DNA of 32,249 bases, from assembly GCF_009863025.1 (NCBI RefSeq), contig NZ_WWIR01000260.1:1-32249 (forward strand), given 5' to 3'. The position numbers were made by a program, and so were the translations under genes. The notes below the pieces were generated by a model, which saw only the letters and a program-made list of their open reading frames with translations, was not told the DNA's origin and ran no database searches. Shown one piece after another: positions 16,401 through 26,621 of the stretch; positions within the stretch are counted from its first letter, which is position 1; every line of letters begins with the position of its first letter. This DNA comes from Streptomyces sp. SID4985. Its GTDB lineage: Bacteria; Actinomycetota; Actinomycetes; Streptomycetales; Streptomycetaceae.

Positions 16401-17404
16401 TGCAGGCCGTCGGCCGAGGCGAGCACGGAGTCGGGCAGCAGGGAGAGGTCGTCCAGGACGATCACGATGTGCGGCTCGTCAAGGAGCGGCGCCGCGTCCG
16501 GGTGGAAGCGGGGGCGACCGGTGAGCCGGGTCGCCAGCAGGTCCTCCAGCTCGCGGACGTCCGATCCGATCAGGCGGCGGCTGCCCGCGCCGTCCACCGC
16601 GCCGGGGGCCTGCGCGTGCGGCAGCCACTTCGCCCAGTCCCAGCGCGGCAGCGCCTCGCGCCCGGCGGCCACCGCGACGATCAGGTCCTCGGGGGAGTGC
16701 AGCGAGGCCAGCGAGCCCACCAGGGCGCGGGCGCAGGCCCGTACGGAGTCCGGTTCGCCGCTGAGGACGACGTGCGAGAAGGCGCGCAGCGAGACGGCCA
16801 TCGGCAGGTCGCCGAGCGTGCCGTGCGCCGCGACGAAGCGCTGCATGGCGCCCGCGGTCAGCGGCTCCAGCTGCTCGACCGGACCGGTCTCCGGCGCGAT
16901 CAGCGGAGTCGCCAGTGGCTGCGGGCCGAGCCCGATGCGCACGTGCGCGAAGTCCTCGTCGCCCGCCCGCCGTTCCCACACCCGGCTGCCCTCGGCGACC
17001 AGCGCCCACAGCTGCTCGGGGGAGGGGTGCAGGTAGTACTGCGCGTCCCGCTGCGCCCGCGCGGTGCGTACGGCGTTCTTGCGGGTCTGCGAGAGATAGC
17101 TCAGGTAGTCACGGCGCATGTCGGCCAACTGGCCCTGGGAGCCGCGCCGGAAGCGGACCACCATCGCGACGGACATGGCGACCGTCGAGGCGATCATGAT
17201 CATTCCCATGATCTTCATGAACGGCTGGCCGTTCGTGAAGAAGAAGACCACGGAGCCACCCATGCCGAGCGTGGGCAGCAACTGCATCAGCACGCTCTCC
17301 TGATGCCCGCGCGGCAGCTCCGGCGGCGGCTGGACGGCGATCTCCTCCGTCGGCACTTCGGACGGAAGCGCCCGAGGCGGGCGTTTGACGACAATCTGGC
17401 TCAC
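13436..17404 (-). CDS. eccC: EccC, FtsK/SpoIIIE-type ATPase of the type VII secretion system
   Basis: A 1322-aa motor protein of the ESX membrane complex. Two TM helices lie at about 39-57 and 62-84. A domain with a Walker-B-like IVIVLDD (313-319) but no P-loop follows. Then come three FtsK/SpoIIIE ATPase domains: D1 with P-loop GATGSGKS (473-480) and LVLVIDE (581-587), D2 with GGPQSGKS (832-839) and LVIDG (941-945), and D3 with GESESGKS (1120-1127) and VVIDD (1214-1218). Only D1 keeps the usual Asp-Glu Walker B, in line with D1 being the active ATPase in known EccC proteins. All three domains are fused in one chain rather than split as EccCa/EccCb. D3 is expected to bind the EsxB tail. The start is a GTG. 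It heads the minus-strand operon. Confidence 0.97.
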   Translation of the reverse strand: MSQIVVKRPPRALPSEVPTEEIAVQPPPELPRGHQESVLMQLLPTLGMGGSVVFFFTNGQPFMKIMGMIMIASTVAMSVAMVVRFRRGSQGQLADMRRDYLSYLSQTRKNAVRTARAQRDAQYYLHPSPEQLWALVAEGSRVWERRAGDEDFAHVRIGLGPQPLATPLIAPETGPVEQLEPLTAGAMQRFVAAHGTLGDLPMAVSLRAFSHVVLSGEPDSVRACARALVGSLASLHSPEDLIVAVAAGREALPRWDWAKWLPHAQAPGAVDGAGSRRLIGSDVRELEDLLATRLTGRPRFHPDAAPLLDEPHIVIVLDDLSLLPDSVLASADGLQGVTLVEVAPGEPTGMAGDLSVVVRPGTLHLESGHGIVYEGTPDALSPESAEALARQLAPLRMASGGDDDEPLLANLEFTDLLGLGDAASVDTKRTWRQRALAERLRVPIGLGEDGRPVMLDLKEAAQEGMGPHGLCVGATGSGKSELLRTLVLGLAVTHSSETLNFVLADFKGGATFAGMSQMPHVAAVITNLADDLTLVDRMGDSIRGELNRRQEMLRDAGNYANIHDYEKARAAGAPLQPIPSLVLVIDEFSELLTAKPDFIEMFVQIGRIGRSLGVHLLLASQRLEEGRLRGLETYLSYRIGLRTFSAAESRAALGVPDAYELPNVPGSGFLKFGTDEMVRFKAAYVSGVYRSGPQGAAALSGGPLPVDRRPVLFTAAEVPVHYAAVPQPRTESVKDVDDALADTVLDVIVRRLEAQGPAAHQVWLPPLESPPALDALLPGLAPVPGRGLTQPDYEGAGRLIVPAGLVDKPYEQRRDRLMLDFSGAAGHMQILGGPQSGKSTLLRSLICSFALTHTPQEVQFYGLDFGGGGLSAVAGLPHVGGIASRLDPERVRRTVSEVYGVLTRREEYFRSAGIPSIAEFRARRARGDISVADQPWGDVFLVIDGWGNFRTDYEGLEQAVLDIAARGLGYGIHVVITASRSMEVRANLKDHLMNRLELRLGDVMDSEVDRKVAANVPAGVPGRGLSPQKLHFMAAVPRIDGLTSDTDLADATAALTTEVSRHWQGPGAPEVRLLPRQLEASELPSGDRFPKQGIAFALDEENLEPVFLDFEQDPFFLVFGESESGKSNLLRLLIEQLTRRYGGDEAKFFVVDNRRSLLDVTPATHLAEYIPMSSQMDHHMTALADLMQRRTPTADVTAQQLRERSWWRGPQVFVVIDDYDLVSTSTGNPLAGLTEMLPFARDVGVRFIIARSSAGASRASYEPVLQRMKELGAQGLILSGDPGEGDILGGVRPRPMPAGRGVFVSRKRGKPLVQTGWVEVEY

Positions 17405-17479
17405 TGCTCACCAATTCCCTTGCCCGACCCCGGCTTTCCGTCCGCCGCCCCGTATCCGGCGGACGCGGGCCGCCGCGCG

Positions 17480-17509
17480 ATCCTACTGAGTTCACGGCGC
17501 GCGGGTGAG
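17480..17509 (-). promoter_or_regulatory. candidate eccC promoter
   Basis: On the minus strand, CTCACC (17509-17504) and TAGGAT (17485-17480) are separated by 18 bases. The -10 is good and the -35 is weak. It overlaps the opposing eccD promoter candidate. The leader to the GTG would be about 70 bases. Confidence 0.33.
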
Positions 17510-17518
17510 CGGTAGGGT
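17491..17518 (+). promoter_or_regulatory. candidate eccD promoter
   Basis: TTCACG (17491-17496), a 16-base spacer, and TAGGGT (17513-17518). This is a reasonable HrdB-type match. Confidence 0.4.
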
Positions 17519-17736
17519 GCCGGATGTTCGCGTGAGCACACGTCGACGCGACCGGAGAAACCGGGGCAACTCGCCTCATCCCCGCGCGGGAGGGGCCCGG
17601 AATCCGGCCGTACGGCGGGTCTGCCGCCGCACCCGCGGCGGACGCGGGAGCGAACGGTACAGGACCTTCACCACACGGACGCGTCACCGTCACGGAGCGG
17701 AACGCGTCGCCACCATCACCGAGGGGGAGCAGACAG

Positions 17737-19245
17737 GTGAGCATGACGGCCGCCGCAACCGGCGGACCCGGGACCGGAACACCGGCCGGGGCCGGTACGG
17801 GACTCGGCTTCTGCCGGGTCACCATCGTCGCCCCGGACAGCCGCATCGACGTGGCACTCCCCGACGACGTGCCCGTCGCCGACCTCTGTCCGGAGATCCT
17901 CCGGCTCGCCCGGCAGAGCCCCGAGACGGGCGCCCCGGTCGGCTACCACCTCGTCCGCACCGACGGCACCGTGCTGGACAGCTCCCGCTCCTTCGCCGCC
18001 CAGCGCATCCTCGACGGCGAACTCCTCACCCTGCGCCCCTTCGCGGAGTCCCTGCCCCCGGCCGTCTTCGACGACGTGGCCGAGGCCGTCGCGGCCGCCG
18101 TCACCAGGCAGCACCGGCTCTGGAGCGGCGACCTCACCCGGACCGCGGGCCTGATCGGCGGCGGCGTCCTGCCCGCCCTGCTCGCCTTCGTGGCCTGGAC
18201 CGCCGACCCGCGCCACGACATGAACGGCCTGGCCGGCATCCTCGCCGCCGTCACCGGCGTCCTGCTGGTCGTCCTGTCCGCCGTCCGCGCCCGCGTCTAC
18301 GACGACCGCGCCTCCTCCGTCGCCCTCGGCCTCGGCGCGCTGCCCGGCATCGGCGTCGCGGGCAGCGGCCTGCTGCCGCTCAGCGGCGGCGAGGGCATCG
18401 GCAGACTCCAGTTCCTGCTGGCGTGCGCCGCCGTGCTCGTCGCCTCGCTCGTCCTCGCGCTCGTCTCCCCGCACCGCGACGGCCCGTTCGTGGCCTTCGT
18501 GTTCGCCTCCGGCGTCGCCCTCGTGGCCGTCTTCGTCGCCACCCTGGCCGACTGGGCCCCGACCGAGACGGCCGCCCTGTGCGCCACCGTCGCCGTCGGC
18601 GCCCTGGCCTTCCTGCCCGGCCTGTCCATGCGCATCGCCCGGCTCCCGATCGGCTTCGAGGCGCCCAACTCCGCGCCCCGCGCCACCGCTTACGGCACCG
18701 AGACCGCGGCCCCCGAGCCCGTGGACACGGAGCGCGTCGAGGCACAGGCCCGGCGCGGCCACGAGATCCTCGTCGGACTGGTCGGCGGCTGTGCCCTCCT
18801 CGCCGTCGGCGCCGGAGCGGTCCTCGGCTTCTCCGACAACGTGTGGGCCCAACTCCTCGCGCTCGCCGCCGGTGTCGCCCTGCTGATGCGCGCCCAGCTC
18901 TTCCGCTACACCGCGCAGGTCGCCTCCGTCCTCGCGGCGGGCCTCGGCACCCTGGTCCTGCTCGGCCTCGGCCTCGCCCTCAACCCGCCCCCGTCGGTGA
19001 TGCGCGCGGCCCTCGCGGGCGACCGCACCGACCTCGACATCCGCACCGTCTGGCTCATCGCCGTCATCGGCGCCGCCGCCGCGCTCTTCACCGGCCTCGG
19101 CCTGGTCCTCGCGCGCGGCGCCCTGACCCCGTTCTGGGGCCGCTTCCTGGAGATCTGCGAGGGCTTCGTCCTGCTGACGCTGATCCCGCTCACCCTCGCC
19201 GTCTTCGACGTCTACGCCACCGTGCGGGCGATGACCAGCAAATAA
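17737..19245 (+). CDS. eccD: EccD, type VII secretion integral membrane subunit
   Basis: A 502-aa ESX core membrane protein. The GTG start has GGGGGAG seven bases ahead; an ATG two codons later is a weaker choice. Residues ~24-105 form the ubiquitin-like (YukD) domain (FCRVTIVAPDSRIDVALPDD, LLTLRPF), which in known complexes sits in the cytosol against EccC. About eleven TM helices follow from ~135 to the end, with a charged cytosolic loop at ~310-345 between the two halves. This is the standard EccD layout. EccD dimers line the membrane part of the ESX pore. It is transcribed divergently from eccC and ends in a strong terminator whose stem begins at the stop codon. Confidence 0.96.
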   Translation: MSMTAAATGGPGTGTPAGAGTGLGFCRVTIVAPDSRIDVALPDDVPVADLCPEILRLARQSPETGAPVGYHLVRTDGTVLDSSRSFAAQRILDGELLTLRPFAESLPPAVFDDVAEAVAAAVTRQHRLWSGDLTRTAGLIGGGVLPALLAFVAWTADPRHDMNGLAGILAAVTGVLLVVLSAVRARVYDDRASSVALGLGALPGIGVAGSGLLPLSGGEGIGRLQFLLACAAVLVASLVLALVSPHRDGPFVAFVFASGVALVAVFVATLADWAPTETAALCATVAVGALAFLPGLSMRIARLPIGFEAPNSAPRATAYGTETAAPEPVDTERVEAQARRGHEILVGLVGGCALLAVGAGAVLGFSDNVWAQLLALAAGVALLMRAQLFRYTAQVASVLAAGLGTLVLLGLGLALNPPPSVMRAALAGDRTDLDIRTVWLIAVIGAAAALFTGLGLVLARGALTPFWGRFLEICEGFVLLTLIPLTLAVFDVYATVRAMTSK

Positions 19246-19289
19246 CTCGACGGGGGACCGGAGTTCACCACCCCGGTCCCCCGTCGAGT
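19245..19289. terminator. strong bidirectional terminator after eccD
   Basis: A perfect 17-base-pair stem (19245-19261 with 19273-19289, ACTCGACGGGGGACCGG and its complement) with an 11-base loop. It begins at the last base of the eccD stop codon and lies between convergent genes. Confidence 0.9.
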
Positions 19290-19303
19290 CGTACGCGACG
19301 CGC

Positions 19304-19645
19304 TCAGACCTCCCCGGCCCGAGCCTCCTCGGCCTCGGCCCGGAACCGCTCCTGCGCCTCCAGGCCGCCGTTGTGCTCCATCGGCCGCAGGTCGAACTCC
19401 CCGTCCCGCGCCCCCAGTACGAAGGCCCGCCACTCGGCCTCGGTGTAGCGCAGCACCGTGTCCGGGTCCAGCGAGGACCGCATCGCCACCGCACCCTCGG
19501 GCATGTACGCGATCTCCACCCGCTCCTCGTGCTCCTCGGTACCCGGCGCGGAGTGCCACTCCAGCCCCGAGATGTCGACCGCGTACAGCTCGTCCCGCTC
19601 CCGTTCCTTACGAGCCTTCAGTTCCGTGTCCTCGGCGTCGGTCAT
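19304..19645 (-). CDS. DUF397 domain protein
   Basis: A 113-aa protein. The C-terminal two thirds match the DUF397 pattern common in streptomycetes: W30-H-S, then VEIAYMPEGAVAMRSSLDPD (43-62), then YTEAEWRAFVLGARDGEFD (67-85). The N-terminal 25 residues are highly charged (KARKERERDEL). I took the ATG at 19645, which has GGAAGGA upstream. The frame stays open beyond it, but that part has no coding character. DUF397 genes usually sit beside an XRE/helix-turn-helix regulator, and none is present here. The role is unknown. It is convergent with eccD. Confidence 0.85.
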   Translation of the reverse strand: MTDAEDTELKARKERERDELYAVDISGLEWHSAPGTEEHEERVEIAYMPEGAVAMRSSLDPDTVLRYTEAEWRAFVLGARDGEFDLRPMEHNGGLEAQERFRAEAEEARAGEV

Positions 19646-19938
19646 CGCGGCCGTCGTCCTTCCATCCGTACCGGCGAACTGTGAAGTCACCCTACTGGCC
19701 GGGGTTCCGGGCGGTCCTGGATTCAGGGGCGGACCACACGTGCGGAGGCGGTGGACGGCAGAGGGCTTCGGTGGAGGTGACGTGGGGCGTCCGCTACGGC
19801 GCCTCCTCGTGGCGGGACCGCTGGGGCCGAGCACCGTTTCGCCCTGGCGGTCCCGCCCAGGCGCGATGCGGCACCCCACCCGGCCCGGAAGAGCCCCCTG
19901 CGGAGCAGCCCCGCCCCGACGCCCTGGAAAGGACCCCG
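19646..19938. other. divergent intergenic region, DUF397 / beta-propeller genes
   Basis: A 293-base non-coding region. On the minus strand TAGGGT (19695-19690) is a plausible -10 for the DUF397 gene, but no matching -35 is clear. I see no convincing promoter for the plus-strand gene. Confidence 0.5.
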
Positions 19939-21399
19939 ATGACCTCACCCCCGCCCTCCGCCTTCACCGCCTCCACCCTCGCGGTCGACCAACAGCGCCG
20001 TCGCCGTCGTACCCGGCTGCTCCTCGGCGGGGCGGCCGCCGCCGTGGTCGCCTCCCTGGCCGTCTGGGCCTGGTCCGGCAGCGGAGGCATACCAGGAGAC
20101 GACGCCCGGCCCGCGTCGGCCGCGCAGGCCCCGGACGCGGTCCGCCGTACGGTCGAGACCGGGCCCCGCTCGGTCGAGGGCAGGGCGGCGGTGCAGTACC
20201 GCGAAGAGATCCGCCAGGTCGGCGCCACCGCCGACGCCCTCGGCGCCTGGGCGACGGACAAGGTCTTCGCCAAGGGGCTCGTCAACACGGTCAAGGGCTT
20301 CTCCCTCACCAAGGAGAACGCGACCGACGCGAAGGGCGACCGCCCCGCCTGGACCCTGACGTTCCCCGGCCCCCTGTGCGCGACCACCCGGCACGTCAGC
20401 GCGGCGGGCTGGACGGCCGTCGCCTACGCGGGGGAGCGCGTGGACCCGGGCCAGAGCCTCGGCGCCCCCTGCGACCGGCTCGCCGTCATCGACCTGGACA
20501 CCGGGAAGAAGCGCTGGGAGACCCGGCTCGGCACCGCCGACGCCCCGGCGGGCAACGTCAACGTGACGATGACCGACGGCGCCGTGGCCGTGGCGGGCGA
20601 CCAGGGATCCGCCGCGTACGACACCACGAGCGGCAAGCGCCTGTGGACCCGCTCCGCCCGGGGCACCTGCGCGGACTCCGGCTTCGCGGGCGGCTCCGCG
20701 CTGCTCGCCCTCGTCCGCTGCGGCGACTCGGCGGGTCCCCGCTTCCGCGTCGAACGCGTCGACGCCCACACCGGCCGCACCCGCTGGACGTACCGCGTCG
20801 GCGAGGGCATCGAGGCCGTCTATCTCGCCTCCGCCGCCCCCGCCGTGATCGCCGTCGCCGCCGGGGACGTCCAGGTGAGCCATCTGATCCCGCTCGACGA
20901 GCACGGCCGGGCGCGCGGCACGATCCGGCTGGCCGACACCCACATGCCCGTCGGCTGCGACCGCCCCTTCAGCGCCGTGGTGGAGAGCTGCCGGTCGGTC
21001 GTGGTCGGCCCCCGAGAGCTGTACCTCCCCGTGGACGACGACATCGTCTCCTTCGACCTGGCCACCGGGAAGAGTGGGCGCCGCTTCGCCTCGCCCGCCG
21101 GCGCCATGACCCCGCTCAGGACCAACGGGGACCACCTCATCGCCTACCGTGAGGGCAGCGGCTTCACCCCCTCCGCCGTGGTCTCCCTCGACCCGGCCAC
21201 CGGCGAGGAACGCCCGCTGCTGCTCTTCGGCGCGAACCCCGACGACCTCGCCGGGACCGACGACCCCACGCGGGACGACATCCTCTACGAGCACGGCCGC
21301 CTCTTCCTCGCCGCGACCAGCGTCTACGGCCCGACCGACAAGGGCCACCTGGGCGAGCTGTCCAACGTGGCGGTCGGCGTCGAGAGCATCGCCCCGTGA
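19939..21399 (+). CDS. membrane-anchored PQQ-like beta-propeller protein
   Basis: A 486-aa protein. The ATG has GGAAAGGA five bases ahead. A cytosolic arginine-rich segment (QQRRRRRTR, ~19-26) precedes a single TM helix (~27-45), and the rest faces outward. Blade motifs of the PQQ/YVTN type recur: [55 protein letters not shown] and [11 protein letters not shown]. There are no cofactor-binding residues typical of quinoprotein dehydrogenases, so it is probably a structural or binding propeller. It sits between eccD and rpsO. Its size and topology (one N-terminal TM, large outer domain) resemble those of EccB, but the fold is different. Function unknown. Confidence 0.85.
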   Translation: MTSPPPSAFTASTLAVDQQRRRRRTRLLLGGAAAAVVASLAVWAWSGSGGIPGDDARPASAAQAPDAVRRTVETGPRSVEGRAAVQYREEIRQVGATADALGAWATDKVFAKGLVNTVKGFSLTKENATDAKGDRPAWTLTFPGPLCATTRHVSAAGWTAVAYAGERVDPGQSLGAPCDRLAVIDLDTGKKRWETRLGTADAPAGNVNVTMTDGAVAVAGDQGSAAYDTTSGKRLWTRSARGTCADSGFAGGSALLALVRCGDSAGPRFRVERVDAHTGRTRWTYRVGEGIEAVYLASAAPAVIAVAAGDVQVSHLIPLDEHGRARGTIRLADTHMPVGCDRPFSAVVESCRSVVVGPRELYLPVDDDIVSFDLATGKSGRRFASPAGAMTPLRTNGDHLIAYREGSGFTPSAVVSLDPATGEERPLLLFGANPDDLAGTDDPTRDDILYEHGRLFLAATSVYGPTDKGHLGELSNVAVGVESIAP

Positions 21400-21424
21400 C
21401 CCGGACGGCCGCACCCGGCCGCCC

Positions 21425-21442
21425 CGGGCGGGCCACCGCCCG
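21425..21442 (+). terminator. hairpin after the beta-propeller gene
   Basis: A perfect seven-base-pair GC stem (CGGGCGG / CCGCCCG) with loop GCCA, 25 bases after the stop and without a T-tract. A possible terminator. Confidence 0.45.
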
Positions 21443-21582
21443 AAACCCCGGCCGGAGCCCCCGCGACCCCCTGGTACCCTGAGTGACGGCCGTTCGTGTC
21501 AGCGCCCCCGCAGCAGATGCCTCGCAGCACCCGCTCCGGAGGCCGCGCCCGACGGCTCCCCGCCCTCCGAGTCACGGAAGCA

Positions 21583-21604
21583 CCCCCGAGAGTCAGACCG
21601 GGGG
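21583..21604 (+). promoter_or_regulatory. possible S15 autoregulatory leader hairpin
   Basis: In the ~240-base rpsO leader, CCCCCG (21583-21588) pairs with CGGGGG (21599-21604) around a ten-base loop, with GAGT/ACTC words on either side that could extend it. It ends about 25 bases ahead of the GAGGAG ribosome site. S15 represses its own mRNA through structured leaders in several phyla, including actinobacteria, but I could not match a known leader fold here. Confidence 0.3.
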
Positions 21605-21640
21605 CACTCGAAGGGCAACTCAAGAACCCGAGGAGTAAGC

Positions 21641-21931
21641 GTGTCGCTCGACGCCGCTACGAAGAAGCAGATCATCGCCGAGTTCGGCCAGAAGGAGGGC
21701 GACACCGGCTCCCCCGAGGTCCAGGTCGCCATGCTCTCGCGTCGGATCTCCGACCTGACCGAGCACCTCAAGGCCCACAAGCACGACCACCACTCCCGCC
21801 GTGGTCTGCTGATCCTGGTCGGCCAGCGTCGCCGCCTGCTGCAGTACCTGGCCAAGAAGGACATCCAGCGCTTCCGTGCCCTGGTCGACCGCCTCGGCAT
21901 CCGCCGCGGTGCGGCCGGCGGCGCCAAGTAA
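21641..21931 (+). CDS. rpsO: 30S ribosomal protein S15
   Basis: A 96-aa protein of normal S15 length. The sequence starts [20 protein letters not shown] and carries the family signature around [20 protein letters not shown] (about 44-63) and [13 protein letters not shown]15 binds 16S rRNA helices h20-h22 and nucleates the platform of the small subunit. The GTG start is fixed by GAGGAG five bases ahead. Larger open frames through this region start far upstream and are not real. It is followed by pnp, the order conserved in most bacteria. Confidence 0.98.
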   Translation: MSLDAATKKQIIAEFGQKEGDTGSPEVQVAMLSRRISDLTEHLKAHKHDHHSRRGLLILVGQRRRLLQYLAKKDIQRFRALVDRLGIRRGAAGGAK

Positions 21932-21940
21932 GACGCCACG

Positions 21941-21980
21941 AAGGGAGCGGTTCCCGATGAGGATCGGGAGCCGCTCCCTT
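21941..21980 (+). other. rpsO-pnp intergenic hairpin (terminator / RNase III site)
   Basis: An 18-base-pair stem: AAGGGAGCGG pairs with CCGCTCCCTT, a T-G wobble follows, then TCCCGAT pairs with ATCGGGA around loop GAGG. A short T-containing tail follows. In S. coelicolor the hairpin at this place is known to be cut by RNase III (AbsB) in the rpsO-pnp read-through transcript. The rest of the 296-base gap to pnp holds TAGGGT (22023-22028), a -10 candidate for pnp, without a clear -35. Confidence 0.85.
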
Positions 21981-22227
21981 TGCTGTACGTGCGGAAACGT
22001 GCGGAGTGTCACTCCCCCTTTGTAGGGTGTTGGCACACAACGCATCACGTACGACACAGAACGAGGGAGACGCGCACCTCGCCGCCGCCGGTCCTCGGTA
22101 GTGGCCCCCGGGGGGAAGACGCCCCGGGTGCTTCGATCGAAGACCGGCCCGCACCAAAGGGGCGCTTCTCCCACCACCGTCCCCCCGCCACACGGGCGAG
22201 CGGGACGAAGACGAGGAGAAAACGCTA

Positions 22228-24443
22228 GTGGAGAACGAGACCCACTACGCCGAGGCCGTCATCGACAACGGCTCCTTCGGCACCCGCACCATCCGCTTCG
22301 AGACGGGCCGCCTGGCCAAGCAGGCCGCCGGCTCCGCCGTGGCGTACCTGGACGACGACACCATGGTGCTGTCGGCCACCACCGCCTCCAAGGCCCCCAA
22401 GGACCAGCTCGACTTCTTCCCCCTCACGGTGGACGTCGAGGAGCGGATGTACGCCGCCGGCAAGATCCCCGGCAGCTTCTTCCGCCGTGAGGGCCGCCCC
22501 TCCGAGGACGCGATCCTCACCTGCCGCCTGATCGACCGCCCGCTGCGCCCGTCCTTCAAGAAGGGCCTGCGCAACGAGATCCAGGTCGTCGCCACGATCA
22601 TGGCGCTCAACCCCGACCACCTGTACGACGTCGTGGCGATCAACGCCGCGTCCGCGTCGACGCAGCTGGCCGGCCTGCCCTTCTCCGGCCCGATCGGCGG
22701 CGTCCGCGTCGCGCTGATCCGCGGCCAGTGGGTCGCGTTCCCGACGCACACCGAGCTCGAGGACGCCGTCTTCGACATGGTGGTCGCCGGCCGCGTCCTG
22801 GAGGACGGCGACGTCGCGATCATGATGGTCGAGGCCGAGGCCACCGACCAGACGATCAAGCTCGTCGAGGGCGGTGCCGAGGCGCCGACCGAGGAGGTCG
22901 TCGCCGCCGGTCTCGAGGCCGCCAAGCCCTTCATCAAGGTGCTGTGCCGTGCCCAGTCCGACCTCGCCTCCAAGGCCGCGAAGCCCGAGGGCGAGTTCCC
23001 GATCTTCCTGGACTACCAGGACGACGTGTACGAGGCGCTGAAGAAGGCCGTCCAGCCGGAGCTGGCCCAGGCCCTCACGATCGCGGGCAAGCAGGAGCGC
23101 GAGGCCGAGCTGGACCGCGTCAAGGGTCTGGCCGCCGAGAAGCTGCTGCCGAAGTTCGAGGGCCGCGAGAAGGAGATCTCCGCCGCTTACCGTTCGCTGA
23201 CCAAGCAGCTGGTCCGCGAGCGTGTGATCAAGGAGAAGAAGCGCATCGACGGCCGCGGCGTCACGGACATCCGTACGCTCGCCGCCGAGGTCGAGGCCAT
23301 CCCGCGTGTGCACGGCTCGGCGCTGTTCGAGCGTGGCGAGACCCAGATCCTGGGCATCACCACCCTGAACATGCTCCGCATGGAGCAGCAGCTGGACACC
23401 CTCTCCCCGGTGACCCGCAAGCGCTACATGCACAACTACAACTTCCCGCCGTACTCCGTCGGCGAGACCGGCCGCGTCGGTTCCCCGAAGCGCCGCGAGA
23501 TCGGCCACGGCGCCCTCGCCGAGCGCGCCCTCGTGCCGGTGCTGCCGACGCGCGAGGAGTTCCCCTACGCGATCCGTCAGGTGTCCGAGGCCCTCGGCTC
23601 CAACGGCTCGACGTCCATGGGCTCGGTCTGCGCCTCCACCATGTCGATGCTGAACGCCGGTGTGCCGCTCAAGGCCCCCGTCGCCGGTATCGCCATGGGC
23701 CTGATCTCCGAGCAGGCCGACGGCGAGACGCACTACGTCACCCTCACCGACATCCTCGGTGCGGAGGACGCCTTCGGTGACATGGACTTCAAGGTCGCCG
23801 GCACGAAGGACTTCGTGACCGCCCTCCAGCTCGACACCAAGCTGGACGGCATCCCGGCCTCCGTCCTGGCCGCGGCCCTCAAGCAGGCCCGCGACGCCCG
23901 TCTCCACATCCTCGATGTGATGACCGAGGCCATCGACCGGCCGGACGCCATGTCCCCGAACGCGCCGCGGATCATCACCGTGAAGATCCCGGTCGACAAG
24001 ATCGGTGAGGTCATCGGCCCCAAGGGCAAGATGATCAACCAGATCCAGGAGGACACGGGCGCCGAGATCACGATCGAGGACGACGGCACGATCTACATCG
24101 GTGCCTCCGACGGCCCGGCCGCCGAGGCCGCCCGCGCCACGATCAACAGCATCGCCAACCCGACGATGCCCGAGGTCGGCGAGCGCTACCTGGGTACGGT
24201 CGTGAAGACCACCACCTTCGGTGCCTTCGTCTCCCTGATGCCCGGCAAGGACGGTCTGCTGCACATCTCGCAGATCCGCAAGCTCGCCGGTGGCAAGCGC
24301 GTGGAGAACGTCGAGGACGTGCTCGGTGTGGGCCAGAAGGTCCAGGTCGAGATCGCCGAGATCGACTCGCGCGGCAAGCTCTCCCTCATCCCCGTGATCG
24401 AGGGCGAGGAAGGCGACGAGACCAAGAAGGACGACGCCGACAA

Positions 24444-24447
<4 letters not shown>
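22228..24447 (+). CDS. pnp: polyribonucleotide nucleotidyltransferase (PNPase)
   Basis: A 739-aa enzyme that degrades RNA 3' to 5' with phosphate and can add 3' tails. In Streptomyces it was first described as guanosine pentaphosphate synthetase. Domain order: RNase PH 1 (~12-145, with [10 protein letters not shown] near 84), a helical linker, RNase PH 2 (~325-470, with RRDIGHG-type [16 protein letters not shown]), a KH domain with VIGPKGKMI (~595-603), an S1 domain (~650-720, [20 protein letters not shown]), and an acidic tail. The GTG start has GAGGAG nine bases ahead. The stop overlaps the start of the M16 peptidase gene. Confidence 0.98.
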
Positions 24448-26611
<2,164 letters not shown>

Positions 26612-26621
26612 GAGCCCCGTC

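Larger units (their letters stand above)
17405..17736. other. divergent eccC-eccD intergenic region
   Basis: A 332-base non-coding region between the divergent eccC and eccD starts. It holds a promoter candidate for each strand within 40 bases of one another (17480-17518). The eccD leader would then be about 210 bases long. No other element was recognised in the leader. Confidence 0.65.

Noticed and set aside
13211-17515. 1434-aa plus-strand open frame antisense to eccC
   Set aside because: EccC motifs on the minus strand are unambiguous; the antisense frame is a codon-bias artefact.
19681-19938. N-terminal extension of the beta-propeller protein
   Set aside because: The 86 extra residues have no coding character, and the ATG at 19939 has a good ribosome site followed by a normal TM anchor.
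19939-21399. Quinoprotein dehydrogenase
   Set aside because: Only the propeller repeats are present; no PQQ-ligand or calcium-site residues or heme motif were seen.
22225-24264. 679-aa minus-strand open frame antisense to pnp
   Set aside because: Shadow of PNPase.
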